Assembly: GCA_023427705.1 (NCBI GenBank)
Contig: JAEZAL010000246.1
Coordinates: 1-22,947, forward strand
Reading direction: 5' to 3'
DNA: 22,947 nt
From: Bacillota bacterium
GTDB lineage: Bacteria > Bacillota > Clostridia > Clostridiales > Clostridiaceae
Of this stretch, positions 1-7,865 are shown piece after piece. The notes below the pieces were generated by a model. That model did no database searches. It was not told where the DNA came from and saw only the letters and a program-made list of their open reading frames with translations. How positions within the stretch are numbered: the first letter of the stretch is position 1; each line of letters starts with the position of its first letter. The position numbers and the translations under genes were made by a program.

Positions 1-15
1 TTAAAAGGAGAAAGT

Positions 16-534
16 ATGGATTTACAAGAAAAAATTATAAAAGAGAAATTAATTTATAAAGGAAGTTTTTTAGATATAGTTAATGTGGATGTAACATTAC
101 CAGATGGTAAGAATACATCTAGAGATATAGTTAAACACCCAGGTGCAACTGCAATTATAGCTTTTCTAGATGAAGAAAATATAATTTTAGTTGAGCAATT
201 TAGATTAGCGTTAAATAGAACTATGTTAGAAATTCCAGCTGGGAAGCTAAATAAAAATGAAGAAATTATAGAGTGTGCAAGAAGAGAGTTGCAAGAAGAA
301 ACCGGCTATATGGCAAAGAATTTAGAGTATTTAGGTTGTTTATCTACAGCACCAGGATTTTGTGATGAATTAATATACTTATATAAAGCAACAGATTTAT
401 CTTTAGGGGAAAAAAATGAAGATGAAGATGAATTTACAAATGTAAAAATAATGAATATAGGTAAAGTAAAAGAACTCATAAGAAAAGGTGAAATAATTGA
501 TGGAAAAACAATAAGTATATTTGCTTATTTATAG
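16..534 (+). CDS. nudF: Nudix hydrolase, ADP-ribose pyrophosphatase
   Basis: The 172-residue product is a cytosolic Nudix hydrolase, most likely cleaving ADP-ribose to AMP and ribose 5-phosphate. The Nudix box is intact at residues 76-98: it begins GKLNKNE and ends RRELQEETGY, so it fits G-x5-E-x7-R-E-U-x-E-E-x-G-U with every metal-binding glutamate present. A conserved upstream stretch VEQFRLALNRTMLEIPAG (about 59-76) is typical of the ADP-ribose pyrophosphatase branch. AAAGGAG at 3-9 sits 6 nt before the ATG. The gene is complete and ends at a hairpin terminator. In Bacillus and Clostridium nudF lies near spoIIM, as it does here. Substrate specificity within the family is inferred from similarity only. 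Confidence 0.9.
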   Translation: MDLQEKIIKEKLIYKGSFLDIVNVDVTLPDGKNTSRDIVKHPGATAIIAFLDEENIILVEQFRLALNRTMLEIPAGKLNKNEEIIECARRELQEETGYMAKNLEYLGCLSTAPGFCDELIYLYKATDLSLGEKNEDEDEFTNVKIMNIGKVKELIRKGEIIDGKTISIFAYL

Positions 535-544
535 ATTTTACCTA

Positions 545-588
545 AAAAGACTATGTTAAGTTGATTAAATTAATTTAACATAGTTTTT
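545..588 (+). terminator. Rho-independent terminator after nudF
   Basis: A perfect 10-bp stem, ACTATGTTAA (550-559) with TTAACATAGT (574-583), is preceded by an A-run and followed by six T. It separates nudF from spoIIM. Confidence 0.8.
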
Positions 589-635
589 TCTTTAAACTTT
601 TTATATACTTTTTTCATTTACATATATTCAATTAT

Positions 636-664
636 GAATAATAAGAGGTTTATTATCATAGTAT
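636..664 (+). promoter_or_regulatory. Possible SigE-type (mother-cell) promoter of spoIIM
   Basis: GAATAAT at 636-642 and CATAGTAT at 657-664 are 14 nt apart. They partly match the SigE -35 (KMATATT) and -10 (CATACAHT) pattern with the right spacing. spoIIM is SigE-dependent in Bacillus subtilis (known), which supports the reading. The implied transcript start near 671 lies downstream of the ATG at 663 and so favours the start at 696. The match is partial. Confidence 0.4.
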
Positions 665-695
665 GATTTATAGCAACTTCTTAGGGGGGAGTATT

Positions 696-1331
696 ATGAA
701 AATGGTTGAAAAAATGAACTCTAACTTAAAAGAAAATAAAATATTCTATTTATTAGTATTAACATTTTTCTTTGTTGGAATATTACTGGGTGCATATACC
801 ATAAAATATATGGATGGAGTAGATGCAAAGGATTTATCGGACTATTTCACAGGATTTATTAAAAGTATTAATAATCAGGAAATTAAAACTAATGAATTAC
901 TTATTAGCATAATAAAAAATAACATATTAACAATAATACTTATAATAGCACTTGGATTCACAATTTTTGGAGCTCCTTTAATTTTAATTATGGACTTAAT
1001 AAAAGGATTTACTTTAGGATATACCTTTAGTTTTTTATTAACCACTTTTGAAGGAAAGGGTATTTGGATAGCACTAATATCTACAGTGCCACAAAATTTA
1101 CTTTATATACCTTTTTTTGTAGGCATAAGTATAATTTCATTAGAATTATCATCGGCGAAAATTAAAGAAAAGTTCTTTAACGGAGCAAGATTTAATAAGG
1201 CTATATATAGTGGATTAGTTATGAAATTATCTTTCTTCTTTATATTATTTATATTAGGGGTTTTGGTGGAGTGTTATATAAGTCCTGGACTAATAAGACT
1301 GGTAGTTACGAATGTTTATAAAATAACATAA
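696..1331 (+). CDS. spoIIM: Stage II sporulation protein M
   Basis: The 211-residue integral membrane protein matches SpoIIM in length (about 214 aa in B. subtilis) and in layout. It has one N-terminal transmembrane segment (about 16-36), a soluble loop, then a hydrophobic core (about 75-145) containing FGAPLILIMDLIKGFTLGY, and a C-terminal segment (about 178-205). SpoIIM works with SpoIID and SpoIIP to remodel septal peptidoglycan during forespore engulfment; it anchors the complex in the mother-cell membrane. A longer frame opens at 663, but GGGGGAG at 685-691 is placed 4 nt before the ATG at 696 and nothing suitable precedes 663. Its place between nudF and a xerD-like gene follows the order known from Bacillus, except that no fur homologue lies between. 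Confidence 0.9.
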   Translation: MKMVEKMNSNLKENKIFYLLVLTFFFVGILLGAYTIKYMDGVDAKDLSDYFTGFIKSINNQEIKTNELLISIIKNNILTIILIIALGFTIFGAPLILIMDLIKGFTLGYTFSFLLTTFEGKGIWIALISTVPQNLLYIPFFVGISIISLELSSAKIKEKFFNGARFNKAIYSGLVMKLSFFFILFILGVLVECYISPGLIRLVVTNVYKIT

Positions 1332-1401
1332 TCCAATGAAAATAAAGAAGGGATAAAGAATTTTTTGTCGAATAAATAATATATTAGGATAGGGGATTAA
1401 T

Positions 1402-2280
1402 ATGAAAGAAATTGTGAATAATTATAAGGAGTCTTTATTAAAAAGCCATAAAAGTGAAAACACAGTTTATGCATATGTAACTGATGTTAATTTATATGTA
1501 AAATATTTAAATAGTAAAGAAATTAATATAGATGAAACCGACAATGTATCAGTTTTAGGATACATTCAACATTTGTTAAGTCAGGGTAAGTCAGAAAGAT
1601 CTATTAATAGAATAGTAATAAGCCTAAGAAGCTTTTATAATTATTTAAAAGATCAAGAAGTAGTTAGAGAAATTCCAAAAATTTATTATAAAAATACTTC
1701 TACAACAAGAAAGTTGCCTGAAATTTTAACTATTGAAGAGGTAGATAGAATAATTAGAATTGTAGATAAAGACTCTAATAAAGGAATTAGAGATAATGCT
1801 TTACTAGAATTAATGTATGCAACAGGAATGAAGGTTTCTGAAATAATTAATATTAAAGTCTATGATATAAATTTAGAATTAAATTTTGTGAAATGCCTCG
1901 ATAACAAGCACTTTGAAAGATTGATACCAATAGGTAGAAGTGCAGTAGAGGCACTTAAAGAATACTTTAGTATTAGAGATAGAATAGCTTGTGAAGGTGT
2001 AGATAACCTATTTGTTAATTTAAATGGTAATCAATTAACAAGACAAGGTGTTTGGAGAATAGTTAAAGAATACTCTCATAAAGCAGGAATAAAAAAAGAA
2101 GTTAATTTAAATACTTTTAGGCATTCATTTGCTGTGCATTTATTACAAAATGGAGCAAATGTAAGAGCTGTACAAAAGCTTTTAGGAAATCAAGTATTAA
2201 CTTATATGGACACATATTATGAAATAATAAACAATGATAAAATTAATATTGTATATAAAAACTCTCATCCTAGAGCATAA
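1402..2280 (+). CDS. xerD: XerD-like tyrosine recombinase, catalytically degenerate
   Basis: The 292-residue protein has the two-domain Xer architecture: a SAM-like core-binding N-terminal half (1-100) and a catalytic-domain fold (105-292). It ends in SHPRA like B. subtilis RipX/XerD (ends HPRA). Xer recombinases resolve chromosome dimers at dif. The key positions are mostly replaced: Arg I is Lys144 (ATGMKVSE), the beta-hairpin Lys is Asn168, His II is Asn237, His III is Asn263 (LLGN), while Arg II (Arg240) and the Tyr nucleophile (Tyr272) remain. The frame is otherwise intact with no stop or frameshift. It lies downstream of spoIIM as in Bacillus, so it is the positional orthologue of xerD. 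Recombinase activity is doubtful; DNA binding or a structural role may persist. The family call is sure, the function is not. Confidence 0.85.
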   Translation: MKEIVNNYKESLLKSHKSENTVYAYVTDVNLYVKYLNSKEINIDETDNVSVLGYIQHLLSQGKSERSINRIVISLRSFYNYLKDQEVVREIPKIYYKNTSTTRKLPEILTIEEVDRIIRIVDKDSNKGIRDNALLELMYATGMKVSEIINIKVYDINLELNFVKCLDNKHFERLIPIGRSAVEALKEYFSIRDRIACEGVDNLFVNLNGNQLTRQGVWRIVKEYSHKAGIKKEVNLNTFRHSFAVHLLQNGANVRAVQKLLGNQVLTYMDTYYEIINNDKINIVYKNSHPRA

Positions 2281-2612
2281 TATATTATACATTAATTATA
2301 AGTTGATTTCTCAATAATAAGATTGAGTATTTTAAAATTATATTAGAAAGTAACTATTGTAGAAAAAAGATAAGAGTTATATAATAAAAAAGTAATTTAA
2401 TAAGTTTAATCAAATTTTGATTTATATAAAGAGCTAATAATTAAAGAAAATATATTTCTGTATTAGAATATTGTAATAAAATTATATTGCTTAAATTTAG
2501 AAAGATAGTTTTACATATATAAGTGAAACTATCTTATAATATTTTAATATAGAAAATAATATTATAAAAAAGCTTTTTAATAACTATTTAAATAATAGGA
2601 GGACATATTCTA
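2281..2612. other. 332-bp intergenic region xerD to pdp
   Basis: There is no gene in this stretch. It is very AT-rich. A short 6-bp inverted repeat, CTCAAT (2310-2315) and ATTGAG (2322-2327), lies just after xerD and could be a weak terminator. A stronger 12-bp inverted repeat lies at 2503-2534 (separate entry). The RNA and purine-nucleoside genes (deoB, punA) found here in Bacillus are absent. Confidence 0.7.
2503..2540 (+). promoter_or_regulatory. 12-bp inverted repeat ahead of a TATAAT box, upstream of pdp
   Basis: AGATAGTTTTAC (2503-2514) pairs with GTGAAACTATCT (2523-2534), with one T-G wobble and an 8-nt loop. TATAAT follows at once (2535-2540). TTTACA at 2510-2515 would be a -35 with an over-long 19-nt spacer, which would put the repeat over the promoter as an operator. 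It could equally be a terminator with a poor U-tract. I cannot decide between these. Confidence 0.35.
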
Positions 2613-3917
2613 ATGAGAATGTATGATATTATACTTAAAAAAAGAAAAGGTCTGGAATTGACTAAAGAAGAAATTAATTTTTTTGTGCAAGGTTTTACAA
2701 AAGGAGAAATTCCTGATTATCAAGCATCTGCACTACTAATGGCAATATTTTTTAATAAAATGAATAAGAATGAAACTGCTAATTTAACTATGGCAATGGT
2801 TAATTCGGGAGATGTAATAGATTTATCATCAATAAATGGTGTAAAAGTAGATAAGCATTCAACAGGTGGAGTTGGTGATAAGACTAGTATTTGTCTAACA
2901 CCATTAGTTGCATCACTAGGAGTTCCAGTATCGAAAATGTCTGGAAGAGGATTAGGTCATACTGGTGGAACTATTGATAAATTAGAATCATTTAATGGTT
3001 TTTCAGTAGAGTTAACAGAAGAAGAATTTATTAATAATTCTAATGAAATAGGAATTGCAATAACAGGCCAAACTGGCAATATTGCACCAGCTGATAAAAA
3101 GTTATATGCCTTAAGAGATGTTACTGCAACAGTAGATAATATGTCTTTAATAGCTTCAAGTATTATGAGTAAGAAAATTGCTTCAGGTGCTGATGCAATA
3201 GTTCTAGATGTAAAAGTTGGAGATGGAGCATTTATGAAAACTCCTGAAGATGCAAAGGCTCTTGCAAAGGAAATGGTTGATATAGGTACATCTGTTGGAA
3301 GAAAGACTATTGGAGTTATATCTGATATGGATCAACCTTTAGGATATGCAATTGGAAATGCACTAGAAGTAAAAGAAGCTATAGATTTATTAAAAGGAAA
3401 TGGACCAAAGGACTTATTAGAATTAACATTAACTTTAGGTAGTTATATGCTTGTTTGTGGTAATAGAGCTGAAAATTTTGAAGAAGGAAAAGCTTTATTA
3501 TTAGAAAATATAAATAACGGTAAAGGAATTGAAAAGTTAAAGGAATTTATCAAAGCACAAGGGGGAGATCCATCCTTTGTTGATGATTGCGATAAATTAC
3601 CAAAAGCTAAATATATTGAAGAAGTTAGAGCAGTTAATAGTGGTGTGATAACTAAGATAAATGCAGAAGCATTTGGATTAATTGCTATGGAATTAGGTGC
3701 TGGTAGAGAAACAAAAGAAAGCGAAATAGATTTAGCAGTAGGCATAGTACTTAATAAAAAGAGAGAAGAAGAAGTAAAAGCAGGAGATATATTAGCTTAT
3801 ATTCATAGTAATGATAAAAACAATATAGAAAAGGCTAAAAATAATATATTAAAGAACATTATTATAAGTGATAAGATTCAAGAAAAACTACCACTAATAT
3901 ATGATATAGTACAATAA
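2613..3917 (+). CDS. pdp: Pyrimidine-nucleoside phosphorylase
   Basis: The 434-residue enzyme belongs to the glycosyltransferase family 3 / thymidine phosphorylase group and matches its usual length. It cleaves uridine, deoxyuridine and thymidine with phosphate to base plus (deoxy)ribose 1-phosphate in pyrimidine salvage. The phosphate-binding signature KHSTGGVGDKTS is at 81-92, followed by SGRGLGHTGGTIDKLE at 110-125 and the substrate-binding LRDVTATVDNMSLIASSIMS stretch. It has an alpha-helical N-terminal domain and a C-terminal PYNP-type domain (about 345-434). AGGAGG at 2598-2603 lies 9-10 nt before the ATG. It is preceded by a long regulatory gap and followed by its own terminator, so it looks monocistronic. 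Confidence 0.95.
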   Translation: MRMYDIILKKRKGLELTKEEINFFVQGFTKGEIPDYQASALLMAIFFNKMNKNETANLTMAMVNSGDVIDLSSINGVKVDKHSTGGVGDKTSICLTPLVASLGVPVSKMSGRGLGHTGGTIDKLESFNGFSVELTEEEFINNSNEIGIAITGQTGNIAPADKKLYALRDVTATVDNMSLIASSIMSKKIASGADAIVLDVKVGDGAFMKTPEDAKALAKEMVDIGTSVGRKTIGVISDMDQPLGYAIGNALEVKEAIDLLKGNGPKDLLELTLTLGSYMLVCGNRAENFEEGKALLLENINNGKGIEKLKEFIKAQGGDPSFVDDCDKLPKAKYIEEVRAVNSGVITKINAEAFGLIAMELGAGRETKESEIDLAVGIVLNKKREEEVKAGDILAYIHSNDKNNIEKAKNNILKNIIISDKIQEKLPLIYDIVQ

Positions 3918-3925
3918 TTCATAGA

Positions 3926-3970
3926 AATATGATAAGAAGATTTATTCTTTTTATCATATTTTTATTTTTA
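3926..3970 (+). terminator. Terminator after pdp
   Basis: A perfect 10-bp stem, AATATGATAA (3926-3935) with TTATCATATT (3951-3960), runs into the T-rich tail TTTATTTTTATT. The stem has little G+C, so it is moderate in strength. Confidence 0.6.
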
Positions 3971-4003
3971 TTGGTAATAATAAGCTTGAAAGGAGGAAAT
4001 AAA

Positions 4004-5218
4004 ATGTATAAGAATAAAATTAAAAAAATAATAACACTTTCTTTGAGCTTATTAACTTTAAATATGATACCTGTAAAAGCATTATCAGGACCAAATGAAG
4101 TTGAAATCTATGAAGAATGGAGTACTCAAACTTTTAATGAAGAAGGAATAAATGTAGATGCAAAATCTGCATTATTAATCGAGCCTGTTTCCGGAAAAAT
4201 CCTATATGAAAAAAATCCAGATGAAAAGTTTGCACCAGCCTCTGTAACAAAAATTATGACTATGCTATTAACTATGGAAGCAATAGATAGTGGTAAAATT
4301 TCTTTAAGTGATAAAGTTACATGTAGTGAAAATGCAAAAAAAATGGGGGGAAGCACTATGCTTCTCGACACTGGAGAAGTAAGAACAGTAGAAGAATTAT
4401 TAAAAGGTGTAGCTATTGCATCAGGTAATGATGCTGCAGTAGCATTAGCAGAATATTTAAATGGAACAGAAGAGGCATTTGTTGAAGCAATGAATAAAAG
4501 AGCCCAAGAACTTGGAATGATAAATACTACTTTTAAAAACTGCAACGGTCTACCAAAAGAAGGACATTTATCAACTGCAAAAGATATTGCTATTATGTCA
4601 TTAGAACTTTTAAAACATCCAACAATTTTAAAGTACACTGGTACATATATGGAGACAATATCTGAAGGAAGATTAGCACCTGTAGAATTAGTAAATCATA
4701 ATAAACTAGTAAGGTTTTTTGAAGGTTGTGATGGTTTAAAAACTGGATATACAGAAGAAGCAAAATATTGTATATCTACTACAGCTACAAGAAATGGTGT
4801 TAGAATGCTATCTGTAATTATGGGAGCACCTACCTATAAAGTAAGAAATCGCGATGCTGGAATGCTTTTAAATTATGGTTTTTCTAAATTTGAAGGTAAA
4901 AAAATATTAGTTAAAGATGAAGATGTAGAAAATATATATTTAAGCAAAAATACAGATAAGTTTTTTATTGCAAAAGCTAAAAATGACTTAATTGCTATTG
5001 TGCCAAAAGGTGATAATAACGAAATAGAAAAGAAAATAGTAATGAGTGATATTAAGAAGGAATATAAAGAAGGCGAAATCGTAGGAAAATGCGAGGCTTA
5101 TTCTGGAGAAAATAAAATAGGCGAAGTAGATTTATATTCTGATAGAGACGTAAAACTAGGTGGAATTTTTGAGAACTTTAAGTTCAATATGAAGAATATG
5201 TTTAGAAAAGGGATATAG
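4004..5218 (+). CDS. dacF: D-alanyl-D-alanine carboxypeptidase (DacF type)
   Basis: The 404-residue product is a serine-type D,D-carboxypeptidase (peptidase S11, low-molecular-weight PBP) that trims the terminal D-Ala from peptidoglycan pentapeptides outside the membrane. A signal peptide covers residues 1-26 (basic start, hydrophobic core, PVKA). The three active-site motifs are present: SVTK at 80-83, SGN at 140-142 and KTG at 246-248. A PBP5-type C-terminal beta domain (about 290-385) and a short amphipathic, basic tail for membrane contact follow. The frame is open from 3929, but that part overlaps the pdp terminator; AGGAGG at 3991-3996 sits 7 nt before the ATG at 4004 and the signal peptide starts there. 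In B. subtilis dacF sits near xerD and is a forespore gene (known), hence the symbol. Confidence 0.88.
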   Translation: MYKNKIKKIITLSLSLLTLNMIPVKALSGPNEVEIYEEWSTQTFNEEGINVDAKSALLIEPVSGKILYEKNPDEKFAPASVTKIMTMLLTMEAIDSGKISLSDKVTCSENAKKMGGSTMLLDTGEVRTVEELLKGVAIASGNDAAVALAEYLNGTEEAFVEAMNKRAQELGMINTTFKNCNGLPKEGHLSTAKDIAIMSLELLKHPTILKYTGTYMETISEGRLAPVELVNHNKLVRFFEGCDGLKTGYTEEAKYCISTTATRNGVRMLSVIMGAPTYKVRNRDAGMLLNYGFSKFEGKKILVKDEDVENIYLSKNTDKFFIAKAKNDLIAIVPKGDNNEIEKKIVMSDIKKEYKEGEIVGKCEAYSGENKIGEVDLYSDRDVKLGGIFENFKFNMKNMFRKGI

Positions 5219-5247
5219 AAAGGGATTCTTAATTGAATCCTTTTTTA
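5219..5247 (+). terminator. Terminator after dacF
   Basis: AAAGGGATTC (5219-5228) pairs with GAATCCTTTT (5235-5244), with one G-T wobble and a 6-nt loop, and ends in a run of six T. Confidence 0.8.
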
Positions 5248-5261
5248 TTGCTTTAAAAAGG

Positions 5262-5310
5262 TTGTTCTTTATAAATAAACTTGATATTATATTCTAAGGA
5301 AATAGAATAT
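5262..5310 (+). promoter_or_regulatory. scpAB promoter with a palindrome at the start site
   Basis: TTGTTC (5262-5267), a 17-nt spacer and TATTAT (5285-5290) preceded by TGA give an extended -10 SigA promoter. A perfect 8-bp inverted repeat, ATATTCTA (5289-5296) and TAGAATAT (5303-5310) with a 6-nt centre, overlaps the end of the -10 and the expected transcript start. This is where a repressor operator would sit; it may also form a 5' leader hairpin. Confidence 0.5.
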
Positions 5311-5328
5311 TAAAGGCGGATGAATAAT

Positions 5329-6075
5329 ATGGAAATGCCAAAAATTAAGGTAGCAAATTTTGAAGGTCCATTTGATTTATTGCTACATTTAATTAAGAAA
5401 AATGAAATGGATATATATAACATTGAAATATATAAGATAACTAATCAGTATTTAAAATATTTAGATGATATGAAGACTATGGATCTTGATATAACTTCTG
5501 AATTTATAGTAGTGGCTGCAACTTTAATTGAAATTAAATCTAAAAAGCTTCTACCAGTTATTAAGGAAAATGAAGAAAATGAAGAAGATATAGAAAAGAA
5601 TCTTATGAATAGGCTTATTGAATATAAGAAGATAAAAGGAGCAGCCTTATTTTTAAGAGAAAAATACATTAATTCAGGTGAAATTTATACTAAGAAGCCT
5701 GAAATAATTAAAGAAGTAAATATAAATAAAAAAGAAGAGGATATATTTAAAAATATAACTCTACTAGATTTATATAATATTTATAATAGGCTAATTGAAA
5801 ATTATTTAAATAAACATAATAAAGAAAATGTAATTCAAAGAAAAATATATGTTGATAAATATAAAATTGAAGATAAGATGAACGATTTAATGGTTAAATT
5901 TGAAAGTGATAAAATTGTTAAGTTTAGAGATATTATAAGAGAAAGTGAATGTAAACTAGAAGCAGTTGTAACATTTCTAGCATTGCTAGAGTTAATAAAG
6001 CTAAGAATCATTAAAGTATATCAAGATAATAATTTTGACGACATCTTAATGGAAAGGAGACGAGGAAGTGAATAA
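5329..6075 (+). CDS. scpA: Segregation and condensation protein A (kleisin)
   Basis: ScpA is the kleisin of the bacterial SMC condensin; it bridges the SMC heads and binds ScpB, acting on the nucleoid in chromosome organisation and segregation. The 248-residue product carries the N-terminal hallmark FEGPFDLLLHLIKK near residue 10 and the following DIYNIEIYKITNQYL helix, an acidic central linker (ENEENEEDIEKN), and a C-terminal winged helix (about 165-245). In-frame ATGs occur at 5320, 5329 and 5335. AAAGGCGG (5312-5319) abuts the first but lies 9 nt before 5329, so 5329 is preferred. The gene overlaps scpB by 8 nt. Confidence 0.92.
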   Translation: MEMPKIKVANFEGPFDLLLHLIKKNEMDIYNIEIYKITNQYLKYLDDMKTMDLDITSEFIVVAATLIEIKSKKLLPVIKENEENEEDIEKNLMNRLIEYKKIKGAALFLREKYINSGEIYTKKPEIIKEVNINKKEEDIFKNITLLDLYNIYNRLIENYLNKHNKENVIQRKIYVDKYKIEDKMNDLMVKFESDKIVKFRDIIRESECKLEAVVTFLALLELIKLRIIKVYQDNNFDDILMERRRGSE

Positions 6076-6676
6076 CATAAACGTATCACAATATGAATTT
6101 GAGGAAGTGTCCTCAAAACCTAAGTTAAAATCTTCAATTGAATCACTTTTATTTGTTAGTGGAGAACCATTAACTTTAAGAGATTTTAGTAATACATTAG
6201 AAGTTTCACCTAAAATACTTAAAAGTGTATTAGATGAAATGCAAAAGGAATATGAAGAAGAAAAAAGAGGTATAAAATTAATTTCAATAAATGGTGAATA
6301 CCAATTAGTTACTAAAGCTGAAAATAGTGATTATATACAAAAATTATTAAGAAAGAATAAAAGACAATCATTATCTCAAGCATCTTTAGAAAGTCTAGCT
6401 ATAATTTCATATAAACAACCTATTACAAGGATAGATATAGATGAAATAAGAGGAGTAAAATCTGAAAGTGCATTACAGAGATTATTAGAAAAAGACTTAA
6501 TAAAAGAAGTTGGCAGACTAGAAGTTCCAGGAAGACCAATTTTATATGGAACTACTGATGAATTTTTAAGACAATTTGGTTTAAAAGAATTAAATGAATT
6601 ACCCTCATTAGATTTATATGATAATAAAGAAGATGAAATTATAGAAAAGATGAATGAAGTTATAAAAGAGATATAA
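6068..6676 (+). CDS. scpB: Segregation and condensation protein B
   Basis: ScpB forms a dimer that binds ScpA and regulates SMC activity. The 202-residue product has the family opening SIESLLFVSGEPL (about 23-35), two tandem winged-helix regions, and the near-C-terminal GRPILYGTTDEFLRQFGL motif, followed by an acidic tail. It starts with GTG at 6068; AAGGAG at 6054-6059 is 8 nt upstream, inside scpA, so the two are translationally coupled. The gene ends at a palindrome shared with the convergent ytfJ. Confidence 0.93.
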   Translation: MNNINVSQYEFEEVSSKPKLKSSIESLLFVSGEPLTLRDFSNTLEVSPKILKSVLDEMQKEYEEEKRGIKLISINGEYQLVTKAENSDYIQKLLRKNKRQSLSQASLESLAIISYKQPITRIDIDEIRGVKSESALQRLLEKDLIKEVGRLEVPGRPILYGTTDEFLRQFGLKELNELPSLDLYDNKEDEIIEKMNEVIKEI

Positions 6677-6710
6677 GATATATTTTAGTAAACTAAAATA
6701 TATCTTATAT
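6671..6710. terminator. Bidirectional terminator between scpB and ytfJ
   Basis: A near-perfect 19-bp palindrome (6671-6689 with 6692-6710, arms beginning ATATAAGATATATTTTAGT) lies between two convergent genes, overlapping the scpB stop and ending 4 nt before the ytfJ stop. Almost no G+C, but the position and symmetry suit termination from both sides. Confidence 0.7.
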
Positions 6711-6713
6711 AAA

Positions 6714-7181
6714 TTAATATAAATTATTTGAAGAAGAATCACTATTATCGCAACTATTAATAGGAGATGCTTCTTCAGCATCATCTTTTTTACATTTACT
6801 ATCATTGTAAAAACCTTTTACAATGTCTATAATTTGAGGTACAGAATCTACTATCCTATCATATGTATTATTTTGTTCTACTGGCAGTAATCTTACAGTA
6901 TCTTTTCTTAAAACTAAGAATGCTACAGGTTTAACCGTAATACCAGCTCCAGAACCACCACCAAATGGATGATTTGACATATTATCTCCAGGTCCTATAC
7001 AAACATTTCCGAATTCACTTCCACCTGAAACAAATCCAAAGGTTACTTTTGATATTGGAATTATATAACTTCCATCTTTAGTTTCTACTGCATCACCGAT
7101 TACAGTATTAACATCAATCATTTCCTTTAAATTTTCCATGGTACTTCTCATTAAATTTTCAACAGGATGCACATTTGTCAT
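6714..7181 (-). CDS. ytfJ: YtfJ/GerW family sporulation protein
   Basis: The 155-residue protein has the family opening HPVENLMRSTMENLKEMIDV, then VIGDAVET.DG..IIPISKVTFGFVSGGSEF, and the glycine-rich GGGSGAGITVKPVAFLV (about 74-90). Members are made during sporulation; B. subtilis GerW (YtfJ) is needed for normal germination with some germinants (known). The last 30 residues are charged and serine/asparagine-rich, probably disordered. GGGAG lies 6 nt before the ATG on the minus strand. The ATG overlaps the stop of the upstream DUF2953 gene (ATGA), so the two are one transcript. It is a soluble protein with no signal peptide. Confidence 0.9.
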   Translation of the reverse strand: MTNVHPVENLMRSTMENLKEMIDVNTVIGDAVETKDGSYIIPISKVTFGFVSGGSEFGNVCIGPGDNMSNHPFGGGSGAGITVKPVAFLVLRKDTVRLLPVEQNNTYDRIVDSVPQIIDIVKGFYNDSKCKKDDAEEASPINSCDNSDSSSNNLY

Positions 7182-7756
7182 ATATTTCTCCCAGACTTGG
7201 GAGCCACCTCCTTATTTTCTATACTTTTTAATAATAAAAATAACATATATATAATATTAGCAATATTAAAGTAAAATATACTAGTTATACCAAAAGATAA
7301 TAAAGTTGTATTGAACTTAGGATCAATATCAAAGGATAATTTTTTTATATTAAAAATTATGCTTAGAAAAAAATATAGTAAATTAGGTAAATTACAAAGA
7401 AGCCCATATAAAAGGGCAGTAAATGCTGCATCATCAAAACCATAGATTAAAAAAGCATTAATTTTAAGTTTGGGTTTAAATCTATTAGTAGAGATATTTT
7501 TATATAATTTTTTAAAAGATATCTTTTTAGGATGCTTCATTTTTGCATTTGATTTAGCTACAGTTTCTTTAACTTTAGGCTCTTTTTTTATTATTTTTTT
7601 TAGTAATTTATTTTCAATTCCATTTTTAGTAGAAAAGAGAGTATATTTATATAGTTTTATTATTAAATTGTTATTTAAATATTCTATTTTAATTTTTATA
7701 GGTATAGGTAAAAATAATATTATTAAAATAATGATAAATATAATGAATAATTTCAT
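7178..7756 (-). CDS. DUF2953 family membrane protein
   Basis: The 192-residue protein has an N-terminal membrane anchor (about 2-20, rich in I/L/F), a basic middle (KKEPKVKETVAKSNAKMKHPKK), and a hydrophobic C-terminal segment (about 150-175). The pattern and its position directly upstream of ytfJ match the DUF2953 genes that pair with ytfJ in clostridia and bacilli; the function is unknown. The frame opens at 7771, but that ATG is part of the sequence ATGAAAGGATACAAGATG: AAAGGA serves as the ribosome site for the second ATG at 7756, 6 nt away, so I start there. A weak forespore-sigma-like pair, AACATA and TATATTA 14 nt apart, lies on the minus strand at 7782-7808; I do not rely on it. Confidence 0.75.
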   Translation of the reverse strand: MKLFIIFIIILIILFLPIPIKIKIEYLNNNLIIKLYKYTLFSTKNGIENKLLKKIIKKEPKVKETVAKSNAKMKHPKKISFKKLYKNISTNRFKPKLKINAFLIYGFDDAAFTALLYGLLCNLPNLLYFFLSIIFNIKKLSFDIDPKFNTTLLSFGITSIFYFNIANIIYMLFLLLKSIENKEVAPKSGRNI

Positions 7757-7865
7757 CTTGTATCCTTTCATTAAAATTATCTAATATAGAAAATTTAAAA
7801 AATATGTTTAAAATTTATCTTTTAGAACAAACTATTCCTAGATGGCTAGTATAGAGGGTGATATT

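Noticed and set aside
4126..4638. 170-codon open frame on the minus strand inside the first carboxypeptidase gene
   Set aside because: It lies wholly antisense to a gene with all catalytic motifs, has no ribosome site, and its serine/phenylalanine-rich composition is what the reverse of an AT-rich gene gives.
7470..7784. 104-codon plus-strand frame, hydrophobic, opposite the DUF2953 gene
   Set aside because: The minus-strand gene has a ribosome site and ATGA coupling with ytfJ; the plus-strand frame has neither, and its hydrophobic look follows from the complementary AT-rich codons.
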